Below, piece after piece: positions 35,286 through 44,413 of a stretch of DNA of 64,000 nucleotides. Source of the DNA: Hyphomicrobiaceae bacterium (GTDB lineage: Bacteria > Pseudomonadota > Alphaproteobacteria > Rhizobiales > Devosiaceae); the NCBI GenBank assembly GCA_020638095.1, contig JACKJF010000004.1, forward strand, positions 682,001-746,000. The letters are read 5' to 3'. Each line of letters starts with the position of its first letter. Positions within the stretch are counted from its first letter, which is position 1. Below the pieces are notes generated by a model. That model saw only the letters and a list, made by a program, of their open reading frames with translations, was not told the origin of the DNA and ran no database searches. A program made the translations under genes and the position numbers.

Positions 35286-36374
35286 TCAAAGGCGCGATTT
35301 CATCGCGACGATCCGGCCGTAGCTTTCCTCGACACGTTGACGAAAAGCAGGGTCGCGTTCGGCTTCGTCGACGAGAATGGTTTGCACCTCGGCGGCAAGT
35401 GTCTGCCGCGGGCTGGCCGTATTGGAAAACAGTAAGATATCCGCGCCGGCCCTGACCGCCTGAAGGATAGCCTGTTTGAACCCGAAGTTCTCGCGGATCG
35501 CACCCATTTCCATGTCGTCGGTGATCACCACTCCGTCTTTAAATCCGAGATCATCCCTCAGAACGTCGGTGATCCAGTAGTTGGAAAGTGATGCAGGGTA
35601 AGTTCCGCTGTCGCCCTTTCCATCTTCGTCCGCAAACAGATGCCCAACCATCACCATGTCGGCCATGCCCTGCCCGATCAGCCGCGCGTACGGGTCGAGT
35701 TCGGCCGGGGTCCAGCTGTCTGAAATATCGACGAAACCCTTGTGGCTGTCCGCCTGGCTCGATCCGTGTCCCGGGAAATGTTTGAGCGCGGTCAGGAGGT
35801 CATAGTTGTGGTGCGCGCGGATGAACGCATCGGCGAAGCCGGTCACCTCGAGGCCATTGTCTCCGTAGGAACGCCCGAAACGCGCGATGATGGGGTTGTT
35901 CGGGTTGACGTTGAGATCAACGACCGGGCCGAAATTGGTGTTGAACCCCCACTCCATCAGCCCATTGGCCATTTCGTTGTAGATCGCCCCCGCTTTGTCC
36001 TCGCCCATCGTCGCAACCTCTGCGGCCGTCGGCTCCTCCTTGAATCCGACCTTTGCCGTCAGCCGCTCGACCTTGCCGCCCTCCTGGTCGAGCGCGATCA
36101 GTGGCGGCAGACCGTCCGGCGCTGCGGCCCGAATGGCGCTGACAATGGCCGTCACCCGCGGCTCGGACACAATGTTGGTGCCAAGAAACATCACCCCGCC
36201 GACGCGCCCCGCTGCAACGTCTGCGACCATCGCCTTCACACCGGCATCCGCAACGCTGTCGCCCTGAAAACCGACGACGATCATTTGTCCGGCCATGTGT
36301 TCCAGGTCTTGCGCGCGCAATCCGCAGGTCAGCGCCGTCCACACGAAAAGTCCGGCGAACAACAGGCGCACCAT
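35286..36374 (-). CDS. Exported GH3 beta-N-acetylhexosaminidase-like protein
   Basis: Glycoside hydrolase family 3 protein of 362 aa with NagZ-like motifs: KHFPGHGSSQADSH at 198-211 (general acid/base loop) and ITDDMEMGAI from about 284, with the nucleophile Asp. A hydrophobic N-terminus ending CGLRA|QD near residue 21 looks like a signal peptide, so unlike cytoplasmic NagZ in muropeptide recycling this enzyme is probably periplasmic or outside the cell. The likely substrate is GlcNAc-containing glycan or peptidoglycan fragments. It is divergent from the GNAT gene. Confidence 0.88.
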   Translation of the reverse strand: MVRLLFAGLFVWTALTCGLRAQDLEHMAGQMIVVGFQGDSVADAGVKAMVADVAAGRVGGVMFLGTNIVSEPRVTAIVSAIRAAAPDGLPPLIALDQEGGKVERLTAKVGFKEEPTAAEVATMGEDKAGAIYNEMANGLMEWGFNTNFGPVVDLNVNPNNPIIARFGRSYGDNGLEVTGFADAFIRAHHNYDLLTALKHFPGHGSSQADSHKGFVDISDSWTPAELDPYARLIGQGMADMVMVGHLFADEDGKGDSGTYPASLSNYWITDVLRDDLGFKDGVVITDDMEMGAIRENFGFKQAILQAVRAGADILLFSNTASPRQTLAAEVQTILVDEAERDPAFRQRVEESYGRIVAMKSRL

Positions 36375-36492
36375 CGAAAAATCTCCCGTTTGCGGGGAAC
36401 GCGCATTAACCGCATTGATCGAGACTTCACCCTTTATTGGCAGTCTCGGGCTATTCTGAGGCTAGCAGTTTGGAACATCCAACAGGTTAATC

Positions 36493-37161
36493 ATGGACGT
36501 GCTGGCCGATACTTCTGCCGGGATTCCGGAAATGACGCGCCCCGAGCCCAACAAACCCGCGGCCACTGGCGCGGGCGAAATGGCGGCGTCAATGAAGCCT
36601 TGGATTCGTGGTGCCAAGACTTCCGAACTCGCCTACATCCAGAAAAGGCTTGCCGAGGTCATCGACACGACGGCCGACTACACGCCCGAATTCCGGGCAA
36701 TGGAGAAGGCCCGGCTCAATCTCAACTACCTCTCCAATCTGCACGCCATCGATCCGGACCACATCATGTTGTGCATGAATCACGACGAGATCGTCGGTGG
36801 CATGATCACCGGCCCCGAATTCGGAACGCTCTGGGTCTACTGGTCTTTCCTCTTTCCCGAGGCGCGTGGCACGAGCGCGGCCATGACCTATGCCCGCGCG
36901 CTCGTCGCGCACTGGGACAATGGCCGCTTCCACAAGATGTCGACCTACGCCCTTGAATCCAATCGCGTTTCCATCGCCTTGATGAAAAGAGCCGGTTACG
37001 AACACATCGTCACGCTCGAAAAGCACATTTTCGGCCAGGACTTCATGCTCTGGGAGCACAAGCTCAACAAGATCGAGCCCGGCTACGACCATGGCATGAA
37101 TGTTGGCCTCAGGGCCCGCCTCAAGCGCCGGATTGCGGGTTGGCTTGGTCTCGCTGGCTGA
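36493..37161 (+). CDS. GNAT-type acyltransferase
   Basis: A 222-aa protein with a GNAT-like fold pattern: IVGGMITGPEFGTLWVYWSFLFPEARGTSAAMTYARALVAHW, where the R-G-x-x-A-A loop fits acetyl-CoA binding, and YALESNRVSIALMKRAGYEH, typical of the final motif. The N-terminal 35 residues are Pro/Ala-rich and probably disordered. The substrate is unknown. Its 3' end overlaps the convergent flippase gene by 41 nt. Confidence 0.72.
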   Translation: MDVLADTSAGIPEMTRPEPNKPAATGAGEMAASMKPWIRGAKTSELAYIQKRLAEVIDTTADYTPEFRAMEKARLNLNYLSNLHAIDPDHIMLCMNHDEIVGGMITGPEFGTLWVYWSFLFPEARGTSAAMTYARALVAHWDNGRFHKMSTYALESNRVSIALMKRAGYEHIVTLEKHIFGQDFMLWEHKLNKIEPGYDHGMNVGLRARLKRRIAGWLGLAG

Positions 37162-38464
37162 GAATTTGCCTCAAACGCGGCCAGACCGACACATCGATGC
37201 CCGTCTGTCGATAGGCCTCCCGCCACAATAAAGCCGACCACACGAGAATGGATCCGAGCGCTGCAAAAGCGGCGCCAAGTTCATGCATTGGCGGCACCAG
37301 CAACGCGTTGAAGAGCACGAGCGTGCCAAGCCCGGCACCGATTGCCGGCAGGCTCGCCCAGGGGCGGTCGTTGAGGCTGAGAACGATGGATGACGGACCA
37401 AACGCGGCCCGGACCACAAGGATCAGCCCAAGCACGAGCAGTGGCACCATCCCTTCGGCAAAATCCGGCCCAAAGAGCCACAGAACAAGCGGCCCACCTG
37501 CCGCCATGGCGATGATGAGCGCGACCGCGCTGGCACTCGCGACCAGGTTGGCATCACCCAGCTGACGCAGGAATTCGGGCCGGTCCTTGTTGGCGTCCGC
37601 CTCAAACATGTCTGGCAAAAGGACCGCATAGACCGCCGTGACCCCGAACGAGGTCAGGGCAAAGACCCGCGCCGCCACGCCGAACACAGCGAGCGAATGC
37701 TTGTCGAGCAACGGGCTCAGAAACAGCAGGTCAAGATCGAAGAAGAAATCCGTCGCAATCGAAATCATCACCCACGGCAACGCGAAACGCCACCAGCGGC
37801 CCACCTCGTCCTCGGCCATTTCCCTCAGCGGATTGTCATCCACCTCATCGAGCTTCCGCCAGGCAAAAACGCCATATCCGATCGCAATCACTGCATACAC
37901 GGCCGAAATCGTCCAGGCGAGGCCACCGAGCGCAACGTCCGGGTTGGCCCAAAAAAAGACAGTCACGAACGCGAAAAGAATGATCAGCGGCCGCGCGAGC
38001 CCATCTGCCAGAAACCCGGCCACGGGATGCTTGAGACCAACCAGAACCGCGCCGTGCATGAAGACCGATCCGGTCGCGAGGGCCAGAACCAGGAAAGGCG
38101 GCAATAGCGGCAGAACTTCCGCGCCAACCTCGAAATTGAGGCCGTAGACGACACCCAGCGTGGCGATCACCAGCACCGAGGCCCCAAGATGCCAATAGGC
38201 CCTGAGGATGAATGCGGTCAGCGTCCGCCGCTCGCCCTTTGCCCGGTATTCGGCGGCGAAATAGGCCCCGATGGTCTGGAATCCGAGCGGCATGATCATC
38301 GCCGCGATGTTGGCAAGCGCGATCAGGACCAGATAGTCGGCAAGAATGGCACTGCCCCAGGTCCGGGCAATTCCGGCCTGAACCAGAAAGATGAGCGCGG
38401 CACCCGCGAGGCGCGCGACAAACAGCAATGTCGACTGCGACAGGAGCCGCCTGGCGCGGCTCAT
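37121..38464 (-). CDS. Polysaccharide flippase (MATE/PST superfamily)
   Basis: A 447-aa integral membrane protein with about 12-14 hydrophobic segments from LFVARLAGAALIFLVQAGIARTWG onward. It resembles Wzx-type flippases that move undecaprenyl-linked oligosaccharide across the inner membrane, although no glycosyltransferases lie nearby. The ATG at 38464 overlaps the stop of the FemAB-like gene at ATGA, so the two are translationally coupled. A longer opening upstream lies within that gene and is not credible. Confidence 0.83.
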   Translation of the reverse strand: MSRARRLLSQSTLLFVARLAGAALIFLVQAGIARTWGSAILADYLVLIALANIAAMIMPLGFQTIGAYFAAEYRAKGERRTLTAFILRAYWHLGASVLVIATLGVVYGLNFEVGAEVLPLLPPFLVLALATGSVFMHGAVLVGLKHPVAGFLADGLARPLIILFAFVTVFFWANPDVALGGLAWTISAVYAVIAIGYGVFAWRKLDEVDDNPLREMAEDEVGRWWRFALPWVMISIATDFFFDLDLLFLSPLLDKHSLAVFGVAARVFALTSFGVTAVYAVLLPDMFEADANKDRPEFLRQLGDANLVASASAVALIIAMAAGGPLVLWLFGPDFAEGMVPLLVLGLILVVRAAFGPSSIVLSLNDRPWASLPAIGAGLGTLVLFNALLVPPMHELGAAFAALGSILVWSALLWREAYRQTGIDVSVWPRLRQILSQRDQANPQSGA

Positions 38465-39624
38465 TCGTCGCGGCTCTGGTCGGGGGTTGCGAGATCGGAT
38501 CGGTATTTTTCGATCTGGTGACGCACCTTCTGCAGCGAATCCCGCGCCCAATAAGCCAGATTGCCCACCACCTGCGCCTTGAAGTGCGACGCATAGTTCA
38601 TAACCGGCGGCACGGGCTCGATATGCCCGGCCGTGCCGACCATGCCTTTCTTGAACTGGTGCAGTCCCTGGAACCCGTCGGTTCCGCCAAGGTCGTACCA
38701 GCTCGCGTGAGTATGGTCCCTCAGCCAGCGGATGATGTGCCAATGAAGGAAATAACCGGCCCTGAGCGGCAGCGCCCGGTCCAGCGTCGCGCCGTAGAGA
38801 TAAACCGCCGTGTCACCGGCCTTGAAAATGATCGCGCCCGCAATCACCTCCCCGCCTTCATGGACGAAAAAGAGTTCCGGAGTGACTGCCGAAACCTTTG
38901 TCTCGAACAGCGAGGTGATCGTGTCATAGGCCGAATGGTCGGCAAACCGCTTGCGGTCGCTCATGGCCTGATAGAGCGCGTCGAATTCCCTGAGGCGAGA
39001 TGGCTCGCCGTGTTCGAAGCTGAGGTCCGACTTCAGTGACTTGTTGAGATGATAGCGCCACTTCTGCGCAAAGCTGCGCTTCTGCGCCTCGTCATCGAGC
39101 CTGAGATTGACGATGTAGCGGTTCGGGAAGAGCAGTGACGATCCGGACCCGAAATGCTGCTTTTCGAGCACCTCGACCATGAAGTTGCGCGGCGCTGGCA
39201 CGGCCTTGGGCAAGATTGACAGCATCATGCCCCGGCGGTCGGCATATTCGTCGACGAGCGTGCGCACCATGGAAGCATAAATTCGCGCCCGGTCCGGCGA
39301 CTTGACGTCCTTGAGCACCGGGCCCCACTTGCACACGGCGATCTGACTGAGATTGAGCGGAAGCGGCTGCACCATCATCAGCGTTCCGCCGACCACCTCG
39401 CCGTTTGCGCGAAACAGCAGGGGTTCGAGCTGAACGCCCGGCCAGCGCGAATGCGCGAATGAATAGAGCTGTTCCTGCGCGATCTGGTCGAACGCGGAGG
39501 CCGCCTGGTCCCAGGCCAGTCCGTCGACCCGCTCAAGAACCAGCCGCTCCGCCTTTGCGGCCAGCTCGTTCGCCTCGTGAATCAGTGTCTGCGCGGGGTC
39601 TGTCCCCACATCGGTGAGCGCCAT
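38461..39624 (-). CDS. FemAB-like acyltransferase
   Basis: A 387-aa protein with the double-GNAT layout of FemAB/peptidoglycan-bridge enzymes: VCKWGPVLKDV, FAQKWRYHLNKSLKSDL (residue pattern KWR-x-x-L-NK-x-x-K) and the strongly family-like WYDLGGTDGFQGLHQFKKGM near the C-terminus. Such proteins transfer aminoacyl or acyl groups to lipid-linked glycans or peptidoglycan. It is coupled to the flippase gene, so the pair may modify and then export one lipid-linked sugar. Soluble or membrane-peripheral, with no signal peptide. Confidence 0.8.
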   Translation of the reverse strand: MALTDVGTDPAQTLIHEANELAAKAERLVLERVDGLAWDQAASAFDQIAQEQLYSFAHSRWPGVQLEPLLFRANGEVVGGTLMMVQPLPLNLSQIAVCKWGPVLKDVKSPDRARIYASMVRTLVDEYADRRGMMLSILPKAVPAPRNFMVEVLEKQHFGSGSSLLFPNRYIVNLRLDDEAQKRSFAQKWRYHLNKSLKSDLSFEHGEPSRLREFDALYQAMSDRKRFADHSAYDTITSLFETKVSAVTPELFFVHEGGEVIAGAIIFKAGDTAVYLYGATLDRALPLRAGYFLHWHIIRWLRDHTHASWYDLGGTDGFQGLHQFKKGMVGTAGHIEPVPPVMNYASHFKAQVVGNLAYWARDSLQKVRHQIEKYRSDLATPDQSRDE

Positions 39625-39755
39625 CGCACATCCCCGTCATTGCGTTGCCCGGGGAGCAATCTACCGGCGTGGGCGAACCAATCCGTTTATGCGAAAGCAA
39701 AATTTGAAACTACGTGGCGCAATGGTTTGCGAAGTGTAAGCGCCGATGGGCGGGG

Positions 39756-40445
39756 TCACGATCCCACATGTGCCATTCGGGCCAGCGGTTCTGCGGCGAC
39801 GTGGAAAAGATCCGCCGCACCATGCTGGATCATGCCCAGGGCCACATAGACGATGATGGCGAGACCAACATAGGCGAGCCATCGGAACCGGTTGAGCAGC
39901 CGGGCCACAACCGACGCCGCAAGCCCCATCATCGCCACGGACAGGATGAGACCAAAGATGAGGACGGTCGGGTGTTCGCGCGCTGCACCGGCCACCGCCA
40001 GAACATTGTCGAGCGACATCGAGATGTCCGCCACAAGAATCTGGGTGAACGCGTCACCGAGGGTCTTTTGCCGCGCCGGTGGCGCGCCGACGCAGCCATC
40101 CGCATTCAGATCGCGACCGACAAGCGTTTCGGTTGCCAGGGTGCTTTCGTGATGACCGCCCTGGCGCAGCTCCTGCCACATTTTCCAGGCGACCCAAGCC
40201 AGAAGCAGCCCACCGGCGAATAAAAGTCCGACCACGTGCAGCAGTTGCGTGGTCACGAGTGCGAGCGCGATGCGAAGAACCGTGGCCGCGATGATGCCGA
40301 AGAAAATGGCCTTGTGTCTGACTTTCACCGGAAGCCCGGCGGCCGCCATGCCGATGACCACGGCATTGTCTCCCGCCAGCGCCAGGTCAATCAGGATGAC
40401 CTGAACAAAGGCGCTGAACGCCGCCGTGTCATGAAAGACTTCCAT
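39756..40445 (-). CDS. TerC family integral membrane protein (YjbE type)
   Basis: A 229-aa membrane protein with six to seven hydrophobic segments. The paired acidic motifs of the family are visible, IDLALAGDNAVVIGMA near the N-terminus and VADISMSLDNVLAVAG in the second half, so the protein looks like an internal repeat of a metal-transport fold. Members are linked to Mn2+ export or metalation of secreted proteins. The ATG at 40445 is preferred to a GTG three codons upstream. I looked for a yybP-ykoY (Mn) riboswitch upstream and did not find one. Confidence 0.88.
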   Translation of the reverse strand: MEVFHDTAAFSAFVQVILIDLALAGDNAVVIGMAAAGLPVKVRHKAIFFGIIAATVLRIALALVTTQLLHVVGLLFAGGLLLAWVAWKMWQELRQGGHHESTLATETLVGRDLNADGCVGAPPARQKTLGDAFTQILVADISMSLDNVLAVAGAAREHPTVLIFGLILSVAMMGLAASVVARLLNRFRWLAYVGLAIIVYVALGMIQHGAADLFHVAAEPLARMAHVGS

Positions 40446-40518
40446 AAGGCTCACTCGCGCGCCGGAGCGCCGCTGCGGATTGCCCTATGTAGGTATCCGA
40501 ACTCCCTGGCGAAACCCT

Positions 40519-41487
40519 TTACGCCGTGTTTTCAATGAGAAACTCGCGAACGATCTCGCGTGGATCGGCGTTGGCGTGAATGCCCATGGCCTCAGCCCGA
40601 TCGGCCCGAATGTTCCGCGGCCAGGTCTGGACCATCTCGAAGATGGCATTGTTCACCTCGAAACTGACAAGCTGGCGCGCCGCCGGCCCGAGCTCGGCCT
40701 CGAGCGCATCGATCATTTCGGCCACCGTGACCTTGATCGCCGGCAATAGCAGCGCCTTTGGCCAGCCGAACCGGTCTTCCGAAATGTTGTGCGCCAGAAC
40801 GATCGCTCCGATCAGCCTGCCCGGCGACATGATGGTGATGGCAGCCTCGGGTGGCACGGTGCAGGCGGTTGCCCGCCCCATGGCAGGTTCGCGGATGATG
40901 TTGGAAATGAAAGAGGAATTGGCAAGATTGGCCTTGCCCGGCCGGACCGCGATGGTTGGAAAACGCAGCGATCGTCCGTCGATCAACCCGCGCCGGGAAT
41001 AATCGCCGATAATGTATTCGAGGCAAAGTTTTTGCACGCCATAGGAACTTTTGGGCGTCGGTGTGGTGGCATCGGTTACGAGCCCAGCACCCTCGGAATA
41101 AACCGCGCACGAGCTCGAAAACACGAGCTTCGGCCGTCCCGGCGCATTGGCGAGGAGGTCGATCAGCAATCGCGTACCATCGAGATTCACGCGGTAGCCG
41201 AGCGCGAGATCGGCCTCCGCCCCGCCCGAAACGACCGAAGCGAAGTGAAAAACGCTGTCCGACCCATCGAGCGCATCCGCGAGCAGTTGCCCATCGTTGA
41301 GTTCGCCCGCCACGTAGCGCACCCGAGGATCGATGATCGGATCATCGGGAACCTCAAGATCGAACAGAACCAGTTCGCTCACGCGGCCCGCTCCGCCGTT
41401 TGCCGATTGCAGCACATCATGGTCCAGCAGATGCCGCGCCAGCCGCGCCCCGATGAACCCGGATCCGCCGGTGATGACGACTTTCAA
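40519..41487 (-). CDS. D-erythronate dehydrogenase-like NAD-dependent epimerase
   Basis: Extended short-chain dehydrogenase of 322 aa. The NAD-binding GGSGFIG is at residues 7-13, the catalytic Ser is in SSSCAVYS, and Tyr/Lys in SSYGVQK. The stretch DYSRRGLIDGRSLRFPTIAVRPGKANLANSSF is close to the DenD (D-erythronate dehydrogenase) group that degrades four-carbon acid sugars. The kinase and other den genes are not seen here, so the substrate assignment is tentative. It lies 27 nt downstream of the hydrolase gene on the same strand. Confidence 0.8.
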   Translation of the reverse strand: MKVVITGGSGFIGARLARHLLDHDVLQSANGGAGRVSELVLFDLEVPDDPIIDPRVRYVAGELNDGQLLADALDGSDSVFHFASVVSGGAEADLALGYRVNLDGTRLLIDLLANAPGRPKLVFSSSCAVYSEGAGLVTDATTPTPKSSYGVQKLCLEYIIGDYSRRGLIDGRSLRFPTIAVRPGKANLANSSFISNIIREPAMGRATACTVPPEAAITIMSPGRLIGAIVLAHNISEDRFGWPKALLLPAIKVTVAEMIDALEAELGPAARQLVSFEVNNAIFEMVQTWPRNIRADRAEAMGIHANADPREIVREFLIENTA

Positions 41488-41514
41488 ACCCGCCTCCCGC
41501 TCTGAGTTTGGTGC

Positions 41515-42318
41515 CTATTCCGTGCCGAGAACCATTTCGCGCGCATAGTTGCGAATGAGGTCGGCGACCTCGTGCGGCTTTTCGACCAACGGCACATGGC
41601 GGGTTCCCTCGATCAGCTCCAGTCGCGCGCCTGAAATCATGCCCTGCAACTCGTGCATCAGCACGGGCGACGTGACCTCATCCTGATCGCCGCAGATCAG
41701 AAGCGTTGGCGCCTCGATCTCGGGCGCCACATGGGTCAAGTCCGCTTCGGCCAGGGCGTTGCACGACTGGATATAGCCATAGGCATCCTGCCGCGCGACC
41801 ATGTTGCGAAATCCGCGAACATCGGCGCCATGGGATTCCTTGAATTCATCGGAAAACCACCGCGCCACGATCGCATCCGCCACCGATTCGACGCCACCCT
41901 CCTCGACCGCCTCTATCCGCTCCTGCCAGGTCTCCGCCGTGCCGATCTTGTGACCCGTGTCGCAGAGGATGAGCCCCTGCACCAATTCGGGCCGTGCGAC
42001 GGCCAGTCCCTGCGCGATCATCCCGCCAATGCTGAGCCCGCAAACGAACGCCTTTTCGATGCCCGCATGCTCAAGGAGATTGGCCAGGTCCCAGACATGG
42101 TCCTCGATCACCATCATCCGGTCACCGCGGTCGGAAAGTCCGTGGCCCCGTTTGTCATAGGTAACCATCGAAAAATCGCCGGCAAGCTGCACGATGATGT
42201 CGCGCCAAACGCGAAAATCGCTCCCGAGCGGGTTGACGAACACCAGTGTCGGCTTGTCCTTGGCCGCGCCGATTTGCTGGAAATGGAGCACGTGCCCGTC
42301 GATATTGGCAAATTGCAT
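41515..42318 (-). CDS. Alpha/beta hydrolase, 3-oxoadipate enol-lactonase-like
   Basis: A 267-aa alpha/beta hydrolase with the nucleophile elbow GLSIGG (Ser at about residue 97), an oxyanion region FVNPLGSD and the C-terminal TRHVPLVEKP with the catalytic His. The overall pattern resembles PcaD (3-oxoadipate enol-lactonase), but no other beta-ketoadipate genes are adjacent. The exact substrate is unclear. It is followed at 27 nt by the DenD-like gene. Confidence 0.78.
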   Translation of the reverse strand: MQFANIDGHVLHFQQIGAAKDKPTLVFVNPLGSDFRVWRDIIVQLAGDFSMVTYDKRGHGLSDRGDRMMVIEDHVWDLANLLEHAGIEKAFVCGLSIGGMIAQGLAVARPELVQGLILCDTGHKIGTAETWQERIEAVEEGGVESVADAIVARWFSDEFKESHGADVRGFRNMVARQDAYGYIQSCNALAEADLTHVAPEIEAPTLLICGDQDEVTSPVLMHELQGMISGARLELIEGTRHVPLVEKPHEVADLIRNYAREMVLGTE

Positions 42319-42381
42319 TCGATCCTCCTCGCCACTGCCGCCGGCGCCGCGTTTCCTGCACCGCGTCGCGGCGCGTAATTT

Positions 42382-43569
42382 TCAGCTGTTTGCTGGCCAG
42401 CCGGCGCCGTTTTCCGCCATGGCCCGGCCCATTCTGGCGAAGGCCTGCCGCATGATCGGCAGCGGCGTGGCCATGATGAAGCGGGCGTGCCCGGCCCCGA
42501 CTTTCCCGCAGGCGGTTCCCTCGGTCAGAGCCACGCCCGCATGTTCGCGGAAAAAGGCGCCCGGCTTGTCCGCGACGGCGCTGTCACGAAAATCGAGCCA
42601 CGCCACATAAGTCCCTTCTGGCACCTCGTAGCGCACGCCAGGCAGATGCTCGGCGACAAGTTCGGCCATCATCGAGCGGTTGCGGTCGAGATAGGCAAGC
42701 ACGCCCGAAAGCCATTCGCCGCCTTCGCAAAACGCCGTTGCTGCCGCGATGACCCCGAGGTTGGACGTGCCGCGCCCGACGCCGTAGCCGAGTTCATCGA
42801 GCTTTTTCGCGTCCGATTGGTTCGAAACCACGACCTGAGCGCACTTCAATCCCGGCAGGTTGAAGGCCTTGGAAGCTGATATGGACGTCAGCGTGTGCGC
42901 CGCCGCCGTATCATTGAGCGAGGCATAGGAAATATGCCGATTGCCCGGATAGACCAAAGGCGCCCAGATTTCGTCGGAAAAGACCCGCCCACCGTTCCGT
43001 TCCACCAGCGCGACGATGTCCAGAAGCTCAGCCTCGGAAAAGACCCGCCCGACCGGATTGTAGGGATTGCAGAGCGTCAGCAGATCGCCGCCCTGGTCGA
43101 ACGCCGCCTGCAGCGCATCGAGATCGAAACTGAATCGGCCGTTCTCATGTGCGAGCGGGACCTCGATCACCTCGCGTCCAACGGTCTGGGGTATCGTCAG
43201 AAACGGCATGTAGCTCGGGGTCGGCACGATGACCTTGGAACCCGGCTTCGAAAAGTGCTCGATGGCAATCTCGAACGCCTTGATCACGTCAGGCACATGC
43301 CGCACCGCTTCGGGCGCGACGGTCCAGCCATGCCGCGCCGCAAGCCAGGCCGCCGCCGCCTCCTGCATATCGCTGACCAGATGCCGCGGCATATAGCCGA
43401 AATGACCCTCGTCGACAGCCCTGTGCAGGGCCGCCGTCACCACCGGCGCCGTGCCGAAATCCATCTCGGCGACGAACGCGCCGATCTGCCCTTCGGTCGC
43501 CCATTTGCTGGCGCCGGTCCGGTGCAGGTCGTCGACGCTGATCGCGTCAAATTTCTCAAAAACGCTCAC
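42382..43569 (-). CDS. PatB/MalY-type PLP aminotransferase (cystathionine beta-lyase like)
   Basis: Fold-type I PLP enzyme of 395 aa. The start DAISVDDLHRTGASKWATEG, VPTPSYMPF, NPYNPVGRVFS and the PLP lysine in ISASKAFNLPGLK are family hallmarks. PatB/MalY proteins act as C-S lyases such as cystathionine beta-lyase, with a possible link to methionine synthesis via metA at 17.5 kb. It stands upstream of the alpha/beta hydrolase gene with a 63-nt gap. Confidence 0.88.
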   Translation of the reverse strand: MSVFEKFDAISVDDLHRTGASKWATEGQIGAFVAEMDFGTAPVVTAALHRAVDEGHFGYMPRHLVSDMQEAAAAWLAARHGWTVAPEAVRHVPDVIKAFEIAIEHFSKPGSKVIVPTPSYMPFLTIPQTVGREVIEVPLAHENGRFSFDLDALQAAFDQGGDLLTLCNPYNPVGRVFSEAELLDIVALVERNGGRVFSDEIWAPLVYPGNRHISYASLNDTAAAHTLTSISASKAFNLPGLKCAQVVVSNQSDAKKLDELGYGVGRGTSNLGVIAAATAFCEGGEWLSGVLAYLDRNRSMMAELVAEHLPGVRYEVPEGTYVAWLDFRDSAVADKPGAFFREHAGVALTEGTACGKVGAGHARFIMATPLPIMRQAFARMGRAMAENGAGWPANS

Positions 43570-43694
43570 TGAATCTTGCCTTTGCCCTGAACCCGTCTGC
43601 CGTCAGACTGTTGCCGCCAAGCGAGGCCAATTGCAACCCGTCCACCGCGCGCAATGCGACGCAGGAGCGATTGGTCAGTCGATTTCTGGAAAAT

Positions 43695-43770
<76 letters not shown>

Positions 43771-43842
43771 ACGCCGTCCCGGAACCGGAACAGGGCTGCG
43801 CCATAGCAAACCATGCGCCCGCTTGTCCAGCACACATTGCGG

Positions 43843-44322
43843 TCAGCCCGTTGTGGTTGCTGTGCTGGATTGGTTCCGCCACTCGCGCCAGATCAGCACC
43901 ATGACGATCAGGTCGAAAATCGTCAGGCCAGCCAGCGCCAGCGAATGTGTCAGCGAGAAACGCAAGACCTGATAGGTCACAAACCCGCCCAGAACCCAAA
44001 GAGACAGCGGAAAGGCCCATGCCCTCTCCCGCAACAGGCCGAAAACCAGAAGCGCCTTGATGATCCCGTGGGCCAGCAGGTAAAGCGCATAGAAATTCTT
44101 GGCGTCGACTGAAAGCGCCTCGACCGCAGCCTTTATCTGCGTGGCGACGAAATCCCTTGGATCCTCCGCCAGTTCGTGAACCGTCAGCAAACTCACCCAA
44201 TAGCGAATGCTCGCGGTACTGCTAAACAAAAGGAGCGCGCCGCCCGCGAGTTCGGCCAGCGCATTGGCGCCCTTCAGCACAACGCCGATCACGAAATACC
44301 GATGCGTTGATGCCGCGGACAT
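43843..44322 (-). CDS. DUF2127 membrane protein
   Basis: A 159-aa predicted integral membrane protein with four hydrophobic segments, starting MSAASTHRYFVIGVVLKGANALAELAGGALLL. HGIIKALLVFGLL and the WPL-like AWAFPLSLWVLGGFVTYQ segments match the DUF2127 family. The function is unknown. The ATG at 44322 is chosen because an upstream GTG (44373) lies in the loop of the hairpin that ends leuA. Confidence 0.75.
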   Translation of the reverse strand: MSAASTHRYFVIGVVLKGANALAELAGGALLLFSSTASIRYWVSLLTVHELAEDPRDFVATQIKAAVEALSVDAKNFYALYLLAHGIIKALLVFGLLRERAWAFPLSLWVLGGFVTYQVLRFSLTHSLALAGLTIFDLIVMVLIWREWRNQSSTATTTG

Positions 44323-44357
44323 GGCCGGTTCTAGCTCGACACCGGAACAGTTCTTAA

Positions 44358-44389
44358 CCGTCCGGTCCGGCACGAGCCGGACCGGACGG
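44358..44389 (-). terminator. Hairpin after leuA
   Basis: A 13-bp perfect stem, CCGTCCGGTCCGG with its complement, around a 6-nt loop, placed 25 nt after the leuA stop. The following sequence is not T-rich, so termination might be weak or need help. Confidence 0.6.
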
Positions 44390-44413
44390 CTAAATCTGAG
44401 CGGCGGGCTTTGA

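Noticed and set aside
40446-40533. yybP-ykoY manganese riboswitch before the TerC gene.
   Set aside because: The conserved internal loop sequences are not visible in the short upstream gap.
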